64,000 nt of DNA from NCBI GenBank assembly GCA_025094145.1, contig JALLLS010000007.1, positions 372,001 to 436,000 of the forward strand, written 5' to 3'. Every line of letters starts with the position of its first letter. Positions within the stretch are counted from its first letter, which is position 1. The notes under the pieces are model-generated. The model was not told where the DNA came from. It was given only the letters and a program-made list of their open reading frames with translations, and did not search any database. A program made the translations under genes and the position numbers. Below are positions 23,901 to 36,700 of this stretch, in pieces. The DNA comes from Spinellus fusiger (Eukaryota > Mucoromycota > Mucoromycetes > Mucorales > Phycomycetaceae).

Positions 23901-24887
23901 ATCCTGCAGATGCAAAAGAGTTAATAGTGTATATCTGGTCGATCTTAATTCAACTGTTCATATTCCAACACATGTTAATCAAATCAATTTTTTTAAAAAG
24001 ATTCCTTGATTAGTCTTTTTAAATGGAAGTTCTATATGGTTTTTTAGAGTTATTTTTACGAGTTGTATTAGTAACATTGTGAGATAGTGCAGACTGGCCA
24101 CCTAATCTTCTTGGAGGTTTGGTAAAAGCACCATTAACGGTGACAAGTAGAATAACCCACATTTCATTGGGAATAAAATAGCAATTAGTATGAAAAGGGT
24201 AGTTTACTACTTTAATAAAACAGACCTTGACCCGGGCTGCTCCTGGAGTATTGTTAATTAATATAGACTTCCTTTGACTCAGATAGTGAGCTGGTTCTTG
24301 TTCTCAATTGGTTTCGTTTGTATCTCTTTCCTTTTCGTTGGATCGTTACTGTACAAGCACAACGTGCCAAAATTCTATTACAAACATGTTTGTTTTCTGC
24401 CTTTCTATTTCTCTGTAAAACTATCTACATACCCCCACTCTTCTACACACTCACACAGTCAAGGGCATCCCCGCATTCTTTTCTTTCCGTTCAAAACACA
24501 GTGTCAATAGCCAGCCATCCATGCCCTAAGTGTCTCCAAACGTGTCTCTAGTGCCCAATATTACAACATACTGATTCCTTTATCGTTCAACGCAACACTA
24601 CACACCCAAAGATTTTTGAGATAGATAAGGAAATATCCTGAGAATAAGATCGCAATATTCCTATGATTAGCTAATGTGTTAAAAGGCCTTTTCGCTGTCT
24701 AAATGGTCCATTTCAAACTCTACTTGCCTATTCTAGCAGTGGCTATTGACTTTACAATTAAAAAGTATAGTTGGTTGTAAAGATTCATTTTTATTTTTAT
24801 TTTTATTTTTATTGGTTGTAAAGATAAGAAATAGAACTAGAATTCTCTTAATATTACAACTCAGTCTCTGATATTCTTCTCTTGTAG
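23901..24887. other. AT-rich, no gene seen
   Basis: A short TTTTTA array is at about 24787-24812. Small open frames near 24274-24551 have no recognisable content. Confidence 0.5.
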
Positions 24888-25138
24888 TGAAGACTTTTTG
24901 CCATATTTGGAAAGATCACTCTCTTGAGAATTAGAACTCATTTATTGCCAAAACAAGAAGAGGACTCTATCGAACATCAAAGGATATCGATAGTTCACAG
25001 TATTTTCAATAGCTAACCCCTGAATATATACCATTCGAAAAGTATAAAATACTTAACAATTCTATTCAATAAATAACAGGGTTTAACTACACGTTCTACT
25101 GTTCCGTATACCTTTGGCTTTAAACCCCAAAGACGACA
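24888..25138 (-). repeat. Long inverted repeat, right arm (251 bp)
   Basis: Reverse-complement partner of 21163-21413. The two arms are about 3.5 kb apart. Confidence 0.85.
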
Positions 25139-26572
25139 CAACATAATGTTATCCTTAAGCCCACAGTATTTGCAGCATAACACTGCTTAAGAAAATTTTA
25201 TTATAGAACATACACCGAGTTAACTCTAGTAATTATTATCCATAAAATATAACCAAACTTACTTATATTAAGAACAGTGTATTTATTCATTGAATCCATA
25301 TTCATAATCACTTCAACTGTCACATTGTAACTAGTATTAACAGTAATACTTAATGATAACTAAGAGGAATTGTTGCTATTTGAGACATGTAAAATATTTT
25401 ATATAAGTGTATTTTATATCTTTATAATATATAGGTTTTTTCTTTTTAATCTAAAAACATGTTAATTAAAATATATCTATATATTAGTATGTTGTTAAAT
25501 ATGAAAATATATCATGAGTTTGTTAAATATATTGCTAGAACATCTAATATATCTTAAGCCTAAATAGTTGTTGCTATATATTCTATTATATTGAAAGTCT
25601 TGTTTATATATCATTAGACATAACATATAGATTTAAAAAATAAACATTTATATAAGTAGTATTTTTATACCATATTATAACATAAAACAATTGATAGCCT
25701 GTAGCTACATATATCCAATAAAAATGACCTCTCTAAGTATTATGTCTAATACTGGACTTTAGGCTCAAGGTAAATAGAGTGTGAATTGTTTGACTTAATT
25801 GTAGGAAAGAAGAGGCTATAGTGTATATCCCACCAGAATAGAGATAAAATTATTAATTGTTTTGATATCCCTCTCCTTTTGTTATTTTCCACACTGCACA
25901 TACAACTTAGCGCCTAAGTACTCGTCAAAGATGAGCATAGCTAAGCAAGGTAATGTACTCTTATTAGAAAAGAGAAACAATAGAAAGAAGTAATAGACAC
26001 TACCAAGGACTATTCTAGTGATAAAAAAGCAAGCAGTGTCTTCATCTGGGCTTGAGATCATTGCAATCCACAAGACACTCATTGTATTGTTATTAAGCAG
26101 AGGCTCTCAAGTCAGTCTTAGGTGGTCTTCTACAAGGTCAATAATGTCTAGGGTATACTCCTGAGCATAGTTATCTATCTCCCAAGGATAAAGCACAAAG
26201 CTTTTAGGTTGTGGATTCTATTGCTATGAGGGAATGCACTTGGGCAGTAGCTATAGTAATAATATAGCATTATCTACATTATTATAATAAACAATTTTAT
26301 TCATAAACACTATATTGTCGTCTTTGATCTTAGTTGATCTTAGGTATCAAAGAAAATCCGGACAGTTAAACGTGCAGTAGAACTCTGATGTTTATTCATT
26401 CAATTCAATACTTATTTTATACTATTTTCTAATCACCACTTCTGCTAACTTATGATATAATAATTACATCTTAAAGACGAGCTATCTTTTAGTCTGATTT
26501 CAACTGTTTACCTTTCTACTTCCAGTTGGATTCTTCACTAAAGATGCCACTATCCATAAAAGGAAACAAATA
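25139..26572. other. Very AT-rich region, no gene seen
   Basis: Dense in TA-rich words (for example 25380-25700). Near 26373-26435 there is a diverged copy of the end of the 251-bp repeat. The last stretch, about 26525-26572, reads as a possible host exon (see 29541-29923). Confidence 0.55.
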
Positions 26573-27658
26573 CAGTAGCTTTCAAAATAATAAGGAAGAT
26601 TTTTCATGTCCCGGTATACTTCTGTAATAAGAAATACTTATTCTTTGTAATAAAAAAAACACAGTAAACACACAGTAAAGACTTCAAAATTGTATAAATT
26701 ATAAAAAAAAAAGTCAACAAAATAATAAATACAAGTTTATTGGGTGGAAAACTTCAATATTTGGTGTTTTCACCCTTGGCCTCAATGACAGCCTTGCATC
26801 TTCGTCCCATGCTGGCAATGAGGGTGTCTGTGGTGTCCCTGGGAATATTCTCCCATTCTTCTAACAAGAGCACCTCCAAATCTTGTAGAGTACTTCTTGG
26901 GGTCATCTTCTTTCTAATGACCCTGTCAAGTTCCTCCTATAAATAATTTATGGGGTTGAGGTCGGGGCTTTGTGAGGGCCACCCCTCCATAGTGACAATG
27001 CTTTCTTGTGCCTTCCACAACCTGGACTCTTTACTCTTATGGTAGCTGGCATTGTTTTATTGAAGAACACAACATACCACTGGATTCAGTGCCTTGAGTC
27101 GAGTCAGATCAGGGCAGTAGTTGTACTTTAAGATCTCAATGTATCTTATACTGTCTATACTGCCCTTCACAGGCACCAACCTTCCAACACCTTCACCAGA
27201 GAAAGAACCCAACACCATGATGCTATCACCACCAAACTTCATGGTAGGCTTGATGTTCTTTTGGAGCTGCCCCTACTTCTTTTTGAGCACCACTCTGTTG
27301 TGGTTGTTGGTCATCATCAGTTGGTACTTTGACTCATCGGACCAAATGACTGTCTTCCAGTCTTCATCTGTTCAGTGAAAATGGGTCTTAGCCCAAGCAA
27401 GTCTCAACTTCTTGTGTTTAATAGTGATAGAAGGTTTCTTAACCACCTTGCAAGAAAACAGTCCAAGCTTCTTTATCAATTTTCAAAAAGTGTTCATGGA
27501 CACTTGGGTGGTCATCCGCTTGCGAAGCTGATCCATTGTCTGGAATAAATCCCTTCCCACCTCGCGACTGATCTCTCTCTCTCTCTCTCTTCCCTCTCAT
27601 TAATAATGGGCTTGCACCCAATGCTCTTCTTGGCCTTGAAGCAACCAGTTTCCTTGTA

Positions 27659-29246
27659 CACTATTTTCACTTATTATTGTCGCACTTTTGGAAAAAAAAC
27701 TTAGCGCACAAGTGGAAAAAAACTTGTCGCATTAATAAATTAAAAGATGGCGTATAAGTTGGATGTGACAAATGCGACATAAATGTTTTATTTTTAAAGA
27801 AGCTTCTCTTGTAAGCAATTTTCAAATCTATCGACAGAGTATTTGCAAAACCCTCTGAGGTCACCGAGAAGAACTTGGTTAGATGCATCGGCGATTCTAG
27901 ATGACAGAGTTTCTTCTTCCAAGAGTCTTTCTCTTTTTAACCTGCTTTTGCAAACAGACCAGAATTGCTCAATGGGATTCAACTCTGGTGAGTAAGGGGG
28001 AAGATAAACACACTTGTACCCACGGCCTTCAATGAAGCTTTTAATGTCTTCATTCATGTGGATGGGGGCGTTGTCCATAATCAAGTAATTATCCTTGAAA
28101 ACATCTGGATAATTGTCTATGACATCCATTGTATCGCTCAAGAAATTGATATAGTGGCCAGTAACAGTGCCTTTGCTTTGTTTTTGAGAAGGCCCACCAG
28201 ATCCAGTAGTTATTCTCTTCTTTGAAACAGGCAACATTCGGGGCCGTCTTACTTTTATGTTGACAAGGCCTTGAGCAGATGTTGCTCCCAGGATGGTTGT
28301 TGTTCTAGCCCTCGTTCTTGGTACTTTTACTACTGCACAAGTACCTACTTTTGACCAAGCAAAAGTACGCTTCATGTTGATGTGGAATGCCGTCTCATCT
28401 ATAAAGACACAGTTGCTCATGTAGTCCATGTCTGTCTCTATCCATTTCTGTACCCACTCCTTTTGATTCTTGATCTTTTCAGGACTATTACGATCAACTG
28501 AATGAAAATGGGCTCTTTTCAGACTGATCTTACAATTTTTGGTGACAAAATTGTAGAGCTGTTTTCGATATCTCTAAATCAATAAGACGTTCTCAAACTC
28601 TCCATCATTTGATCCAGGACTAAAGAGGGCTGATCGTTCAATAAATCGACTAAGAATCTTTTATGGCTATCGTCAAGTAGTGCTGGTCTACCGACTGGCC
28701 TTCCACTACCTTCTTTTCTGGCAATGAATGTCTGAGGATTCTGCTGATCGTTTGAGTACCATCGCTGAGCAGTGAGTGGGTGGATTTGAAGTTTCAGCGC
28801 AGCAACTCTGACGCTCATACCCCTTTCATAAATCAATACAAACAACTGCTCTTTTTCGGAATCTTTGTAATGCCTGTGGATACCAGGAGCTCTGTTATCC
28901 TCTTCCGTATTGACATCTCTGTCTACGGATTGTTGTACAGTTCTTCTTTCTGGCTTCTCGGGTGGTTTGAGGTCAAGGTACATCCCGAAATTTGTAACCG
29001 TCTCAATGGGGTACGTCTCCTCGTCTACCTCCATCTCCACTACTGTAACGGCTATGCCTTCATCATTATAGATATTTCCTTGGCCGTCTTTGTGCACAAT
29101 GTTATTCATTTTTTAAGAAAAGTAAAATGTAAGAAAACCTCAAGTACTTAGAATACGCCAGTTTTAAATCTTTTACTACCAAATTTTAATTTATTAATGC
29201 GACATATTTTTCTCTAAAAGTGCGACAATAATAAGTGAAAATAGTG
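27659..29246 (-). mobile_element. Tc1/mariner (DD34E) element B inserted in element A
   Basis: 1588 bp, bounded by TA at 27657-27658 and 29247-29248. The first 31 bp (start CACTATTTTCACTTATTATT) and the last 31 bp are perfect inverted repeats, and a second block GTCGCATTAATAAATTAAAA is repeated inside each end. It lies wholly within element A, so it arrived later. The transposase is described separately. Confidence 0.93.
27794..29109 (-). pseudogene. Transposase of element B (frameshifted)
   Basis: Two overlapping open segments. The first, 28579-29109, has an acidic leader and a helix-turn-helix (SVRVAALKLQIHPLTAQRWY) followed by a GRPVGRPALLDD hook. The second, about 27794-28568, has the DDE_3 catalytic core: CVFIDETAFHINMKRTFAWS (first Asp), YLIMDNAPIHMNED (second Asp) and LPPYSPELNPIEQFW (Glu), with 34 residues between second Asp and Glu. 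The segments are in different frames (net shift of one base) around 28565-28600, so the gene appears dead or needs a frameshift. All catalytic residues are otherwise present. Confidence 0.85.
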
Positions 29247-29540
29247 TATCTCTTTACGATATGGGAAACAGACTACTGAAAAACTCCAAACCTAGCAGAA
29301 ATGGCAACATGAGTGGTCCCATTGATAGTGGCCTCTTGATCAATGAGACAATGATTATAGTCGCCACTTTATTTTTCCTGTTTCCAATAGGTTTTTTGAT
29401 GTGTTTGGTGGTGTTAGATGAGGTAGACATTAGAGTGGAAAAGCAATAAATGAAGAATGTTTAATTTTAATAAAAAAAAAATTTAAGGGTAAAATTATGG
29501 TCTGAATTTGATATCTTCCTTGTTTTATTGAAAGTCACTG

Positions 29541-29923
29541 TATCTGGATACCACAGGGACCACTTCCTCACATGCACATATGTTGACCATGAACGCTCCA
29601 TGTTCTTGTTCTTCCTAGTTCCTTCCCCACCACAAGACGTTCATTCAATTGACTATTGTCTAAATCTTCTGCCGCGCATGGTTAGGTCTTTTGTTAAATG
29701 GCGAGATCTCTGGCCCAGTTTGTTAATACTGATGCAAGCCATTGATCAAGCCACGTCTATTCAAGGCTTTAAGGTAGAGCCATCAGCTGGCAGCTTGCTC
29801 ATTGAGGCTGCTGATGGGTGTGTTGAGCAGGATCACCAACGCCGCCATAGAGTGCAAAGACTCCTTCAGCAACAGACGCTGTATCCTCACTTCTCTGATC
29901 TCTCCTCTACCACCCATTCATAA
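29541..29923 (+). pseudogene. 3' exon of an unidentified host gene interrupted by element A
   Basis: An open frame runs from the right edge of element A to a TAA-type end at 29923 (about 127 codons): SGYHRDHFLTCTYVDHERSM, FLFFLVPSPPQDVHSIDYCL, then a helical stretch WPSLLILMQAIDQATSIQGF and RRHRVQRLLQQQ. Removing element A and one TA puts it in frame with TTCACTAAAGATGCC just left of 26571, which itself follows an acceptor-like TACTTCCAG. I do not recognise the protein. It may be only chance coding in a repeat. Confidence 0.4.
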
Positions 29924-30712
29924 CATGTTTAGCAAAGCCAGAAGCTGCTAGTGTAGCTGCTGTATTTATTTTCAGGATTGTCCGAGTTGCTCTAAGCATC
30001 CCTCGTTGGATTTCGAATCACTATAGGATGACGGTTATCTTTTTGGTGTCCAAGTTTCCTTGCTGACTTTATGGCCTTTTTGGATGTCTATTATTAACTT
30101 ATCATTTACTGTCATTTCTCATTTTTCATTATTTTTCCCTCATTTGAGGTTTTTTATTTCTCTGTCCTTCTGTTCCCCATTCATTTGCATTTTTTTTTTC
30201 ATTTTCGTATTTGAAGTGTTTATATATTTATTCTTATTTTTTCAAAAGTTCTCATAGGGTGGCTAATATGCCCAATGTACGAATAGCAAATCACACCCGA
30301 AAAATAAAAATACTTTAAACTGTATCTGGATACTTGCAAACCTTTTGATTTTAAACACAGATACACAAAAGGGAATTTTACATTATGACGTAAAAGGAAG
30401 AAGCTATTACCGCTTAAAGACCAGAATATCTTTGGGTGTGTACGTACAACGATCGTTCAGGTTTACTACTTCTTGTGTAACTCATCATATTTGGTTGCTT
30501 GTAAGTAGAAAGATAAGTCAACACACAAACCCTCAATTCAAGTAAACAAGTGAGTGGACACTCTCATGGCTACCCACAACTTCTTAGAGGGTGGTTGATT
30601 AGTCCAAGTCACTCTTAGATATGTTCTTTCATGAATACATGACAGCTGTTGAACTCATTGTCTCACCATATTACCATCTAGTCTCTAGGCATTTCAGTGA
30701 TCTTTGACATAC
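29924..30712. other. Intergenic, no gene seen
   Basis: AT-rich spacer upstream of the hybrid kinase; no promoter element stands out. Confidence 0.5.
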
Positions 30713-33700
30713 ATGTCGAACTCGGGATCAGGCCATCACACTCATGAGCTGATAGGTTCCTCATTTTATGGAGAATACATGCAAATTCCAGGCTATTACT
30801 TTAAGAAACTACCTATACCAAATCTTATTCATGGTGAAAATACCAATATATTTTATGGTTACAGGTAAACAATCAAGCAGAAGAGATAGCCTGTGCCCCC
30901 TTATATATTTTGATATGCCATGATTCAATACTACATTCAACTGACTGCCAACTAATTGAATTACTAAACAATAAAGGATAATCAATAAAGAGCCTGTTAT
31001 TGCAAAAGTATCTCCCAACTCACTCATGCTAGAACGAGAGTTTTATATTATAAAGCGTCTCTACAAGTTGCCTGAGGGTTCTTCCTTTGTTGGTAATGAA
31101 GAAAAGGAAGAAGAAGAAAAGGAGAAATCTAATGAATCACCATTATATATAGTCAATCCTATGGAGTACATTACTCTTTCTCATGGTTTAACTATGGCTA
31201 TCTATTCCTATGATAAGTTTAATGATACAGAAACCGGACGACAGCATGGAAGCAATCTATCCGTGGCCCAAAGAATTTCAAAAGCTATTACTGAATGTAC
31301 ATTGACCATGGCAGGTCAATACAGTGAACCAGAGATGAATAACCCCCTACCTCCCACCAGTGAGCCCGAGTCACATAACAAAAAAATGCCTGTCAACTCA
31401 TCTGATAGATTGCCGAATGAATTCAGTATTCAACGTATCCGTGATCTTGGCACATTTCTTTCTTTTGCTATCATGTGTACAGATGCCCTTGAATTCATTC
31501 ATGATCATAATCTGGTGCACGGTGAAATACGATTGTCTTCATTTCAATGGTCAGGGAAAGGTGCAAGAAGTGTCAAACTATGGAACTTTGGTTTTGGCAC
31601 CAAGTCTCTAGAAGCCTATCTTACCAGTGACAGATGGAGAAGGTCAACTAAGAACAAAAACTCCATACTATTGCTTCGAAGGTTGTTGATGTTTATGAGT
31701 CCCGAGCAAACAGGTCGCACTGCTTACACTCCAGACCATCGATGCGATATCTATTCTCTGGGAGTCGTCTTTTTCATTCTAATTACTGGCCAATTCCCAT
31801 TCAAAGGAGGACCTTTGGAGATGCTTAATAGTGTGTTATGTAGAAAGATACCTCTTGTACATAATATCCAATCTGATATACCACAAGTAGTGTCTAGAAT
31901 CATTGAAAAAATGACAAAAAAGGTAAGTAGGAAAAGAAATAAAACAATATCACTATTACTATTATTAAAAGTGATGTAAATATAACTATGATTTTCTTTT
32001 CTCGCCTAGTCTCCAGATGAACGTTATGCCAGTGCCTTTGGCGTTCGTGCTGATCTAAAAAGGTGTTTGGACTATATAAAAACTTCAACCAAGCCATCGC
32101 CAGAGGTAATCAAACAGTCTCTGTACATACGCAAGCTTAATGCTGTTCTATTTTTTTCTAGTCCATGTGGATGTTTCCTTTAGCTGAACGTGATATTGCT
32201 TCTGTATTCACACTTCCTAAACATTTTTATGGAAGAGAAGGAATCATTCTAAAGATTACTAGGATATTATATAATGCCTATGGTGTTCACAAAAGTTTAC
32301 ACCACCACCAGAAATCTTATAGCTCGTCCTCGTCCTCGTCCCCGTCCTATTTTTCTGGCAATTTACTTGCTGATGAATACCAAGCATATAAACCAGACGA
32401 CACCACATCTCATATGAATGTGATTGGATCCTCTGGAGAAACATGTAAAGAGTCGAAGAGTAATGCCGACTTGATGGAAGAATGTGAGGTGTCAAGCAAC
32501 AATAGTCATAGTTGCCCCAAGTATAAAAAAGGTACCGAGGTTATTGCTGTGTATGGTCCTGCAGGTGTTGGTAAATCAACACTGCTAAGTGCTGTCCAAG
32601 GTGTTGCTCGGCAAAATAGGTGAGTCAAATTTAAAAAGAAAGAAAGAAAGAAGAGTGATAATCGATACGAGATTGGCATTGTACTAATCCACCTTCTATT
32701 GTTTTGTAGCTATGTAGCCATGTCCAAGTTTGATATACGCCAGAGAGTACCTTATGGCTGTATTTTGAATTGTCTCTCACAAATCCTTCAACAAATCCTA
32801 TCAAAATCCGACGATGAAAATGCAGCGTTCTATAGTCATGTTGAGACCTGCTTGGGCCCTAGTCTATGCAATATCAAGATATTGGCTGATCGTGTCCCAG
32901 AATTAAAGCCTCTGGTGAAGTCTGATGAAGAAGATGCTGATATAGCAGGCCTAGACTTTAGACCCGATGAACTTGAAATAACTGCAAGATATCATGGCCT
33001 TTTTACTCAAGTTTCCCGTGCAATAACACAATGGCATAAAGTGACACTGGTAGGAGGATATAGGGATATAGAAAGACAACATTTGCTCATGTTTATCTAT
33101 GTCTTTTTATTTATTTATTATTTATTATAGTTTTTAGACGATCTTCATCAAGCAGGTAATATTCGGATGCGATAAATTACTATACAGGTTAATGCCATGC
33201 CAATACTAACTTATTGTAAAGATAAACATTCTTTAGAGCTCATTCAGTCACTGATATGCTCTGGCATCAAAGTGACTTTATTAGTAACTTATCTCGACAA
33301 GGAAGAGACAGCTGCAATCAGTAATCTATTCAAAGGAAGCCATGGCAATATACACTATATAAAGCTGGATGCTCTTGAATTTGAATCCATCATAGCTTAT
33401 GTTAGGGATGCCCTGAATCTACCACGAGACAGTGAGCTTGATTCATTTTTCCCGTTGGCTGAAGTTATCTATACAAAAACACACGGAAATGCCTTTTACA
33501 CATCACAACTCCTGCTAAACTTTGAAAAGAAGAAGCTTATCTTCTTCAACTGGAAAGAAAAAAAATGGGACTATAATCTTGTAGAAATTAAGAAATCGAT
33601 GAAGACCACTGAGAATGAGAATGATACAGAACAGGATATTAAATTCTTTATCCACCGCCTCCGAGAACTACCTGCAGATGGACAGCGAATTCTTAAATGG

Positions 33701-36700
33701 GCATCGTTTGTGGGTGATACATTCTCGTGGTCAACAGTAAAGCACTTGATGATGCACTCAGAGTCAGAGTCAGAGTCAGAGTCAGAGTCAGAGGCAGAAG
33801 TGTTTGATAAAGAGGCTACAGAAAGAGAGCTACCTACCAACCTTTCCCAGCCAAACAGCTCTAATTCTCTACTGGAAGATGTTGAGTACACCCCCCGACC
33901 TGTTTCTAAATCCAAGAAAATGAATCATAAACTATCAAGTCATATCGACCACGGAGAAAAAGACCCAATGAGTGGATTACAGGCAGTTTTACAAGAAGGG
34001 TATATCTTCCCATTAGAAAACGATAGGTTTAAATGGTCGCATGATCCGTATTCTCAAGCAGCAATGGAACTTGTTCAACCCAAACTACGTAAAAAAATTC
34101 ATTATAAGATTTCCCAGTATTTAATTCGAGGTAAAAGGAAGGCTATACAAGGCTACTCACTAAGGAATATCAATATACTCATACTAAACCTATGTTTTCT
34201 TCTCTTTTTCTTATTTATTTTTATAGAGAAGAAAACAGATTCTTTTTTAATATCAGACCATTTGCTAAAGTGTATCTGTCTGATTACTAACTTGGATGAA
34301 AGAGACAGGTGTAGTAGTATCTTGGAGGATGCTGCCAACAAATCAAGACTTTCAGGAGCCCATGCCATGGCATTTCTTTATTCTATGGGTGCTATAAAAC
34401 TCCTCAATTCTGATGCATGGGAAGAAAAGAATTACAAAAGAACCCATTCTCTTCACATCAATACTACTTCACTAGCATGGATCACGGGTGAATACGAATA
34501 CATCAAGTTTCTTACAAAGGAAGTTTTTGCACATACCACAGTTCCATTGGATCGCATCATCAGTTATAAACTTCTCAGCAGATGCTACTATTCTCAGCAG
34601 ATGCACAGTCTGGCATACATTACACTTAACGACTGCTTAAGAGATCTTGGCCATGAAGCTATGGATAAAACCATCACATATGAAGACGTTAAGAATGAAT
34701 TCAATAAAGCACGAGAATTAATTGACACCATCGGGATTGATCAACTACTCGCCCTTCCAAGATGTGAATGTTCAGTGTCTAAATCAATTTTGATGATTCT
34801 AGATGAAATGTAAAGTAATATGAATTTAACACTGGCTGTGTACTTACATTTGTATATTCAACATAGAACTACAGTCTATTATTGGCTTGGAAAGCATAAT
34901 GAAATGTTTTACTCTGGATGCAGAATGGTTCGTATGTCCATCGACAAAGGCATGACCACAACGTCTAGTATAGGCTTTCTTTTGATGGGCGCTTGCTCTG
35001 CTCATTCATTCAATTTATTTAAATATGGAGAGGTACATATACCCGTACAACTCATCAAAAATAATAATTTATAATCATTTTCTTATATAGAAACTAGGAT
35101 CAGTTGGCCTGGCCATTTCGGAAAAGTTTTGTTACACTAGAGATAGAGGTCGATCTCTGCTCATATATGCAAGCTTTTTTATTCACTGGAGTTCCCATAT
35201 AAATAAGTGTATACCATTGATAAAATCGGGTCTTCAACTGTCTTTGGCCTCAGGTGACCATCTTATCATATCTTTTTGTCATGTCCAAATAGTAGCTCAT
35301 TTGTTTTACACCACGAGTAACTTAACCAAGTGCCTGGATCAATCTGAAGCAAGTTACCAGGAGATTACTCAAGGGAATTCCTGTATTGATGCTGTCGTGC
35401 TTATGGTATCCATTATCAGAGCCCAGAAAGCACTCCAAGGCTATACTGTCACCAACAATCCTTTAGAGATATTTAACGGGAAAGATGGATTTGATGAAAT
35501 TCTTTTTCTAGCCGAGGGTCTAAAATGCAGCTCCAATCCACTTATGCTATTGAGTTGGTATAATTCATTTCGTATCATTCCATTGACACTTTATGGACAC
35601 TACAATGAGGCGGTGGAATCGGGCCTCAAGATAATCCACGAAGCCCAGGAACATCCACTTGACAGACACACATGTTTAGGTTTACTTTTTCTCACACTTT
35701 CCATTGCTGAGAAGCTTCGTTCAGAAACACTACCTCAGCAAGAAAAAAAGGACCTTTTTGATCAGATGAAGACCAACATAAAAAAATTTCAACATTGGAG
35801 AGATAACAGTGTTTCCAACTATGGCATGTGGTATATGCTGGTGAAGGCCGAGTTGTCTTCTTTTGACAATGATTTTCTCAAGACAAGTCTTTTATATGAA
35901 GAAGCCATCAATCTATCAAGAGAGAATAATTGGCACCTTGATTTGTGTATTTCTTATGAATACACAGCAGGATTCTATGTACGCAATGGCTTGAAAAATA
36001 TGGCTCACAGTCTTCTTAAAAAGGTAGTTCTTCTGATAGACACACTGAATAGTTTAAATGTAACATCTCTTTCCTATCTCTTACTAATCTGCTTTATACA
36101 TAGACCATCGACAATTACAATAAACTTCATGCTTACGGGAAAGCAAAACACTTAACAGAGAAGTACAGGGACATTTTATGCGAATATGGTGACATTCAGC
36201 ATGGAGCCTGTGATATTGGTATTCAAACAGATCAAAATTCATACATGGAGCCTTGTGAAGATTGGGATAATTTACCCTTGGAGAATACAAACACTTCCAA
36301 TGGATCCTGCCTTGAAGAGAATTGTACACCAGAAACAACTGAACAAACACTGCTTACATTGGATATTGTAAGTTGAGGTTTTATATGTACTTTATCCTGT
36401 TCACTTCTGTATTTACTCATTATTTATTTATTAAATAGGTTGATCTAGCATCTATTTTGAAGAGTTCACAAGTAATATCTTCCGAAGTCAAGTTTGATAG
36501 TCTTTTGAAATCAATGATGGCTATTATTTTGGTAAGTAAGAAAAGAAAAGAAAAGAAATACGGATACATACGACTCGTTTCTAATATAGCTTATAGGAAA
36601 ACTCAGGTGCTGATTGTGGTGCAATTATTGTAAAAGAAGATCGATACGGTGTTTGTGCTTATGGCAGTCAGCAAGATGAAACCTTGACCTTTGATCCTCC

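Larger units (their letters stand above)
26573..29540 (-). mobile_element. Tc1/mariner element A, split by element B
   Basis: Flanked by TA at 26571-26572 and 29541-29542. The ends are inverted repeats (left CAGTAGCTTTCAAAATAATA; right, reversed, CAGTGACTTTCAATAAAACA) followed by a shared AAGGAAGAT. Removing element B leaves about 1.38 kb. The reverse strand of 26740-27620 and 29250-29450 has a broken Tc1 transposase with recognisable pieces: FGGDSIMVLGSFSGEGVGRL, VPVKGSIDSIRYIEIL and the DDE-proximal end near 26760-26900. A (TC)n run at about 27570-27592 lies in the coding part. Stops and shifts are numerous. Confidence 0.85.

Noticed and set aside
33197..33221. Possible exon start MPILTYCK in the hybrid kinase
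   Set aside because: It lies in an intron with donor GTAATA at 33156 and a TACTAAC branch sequence; splicing it out gives the conserved [14 protein letters not shown] join.
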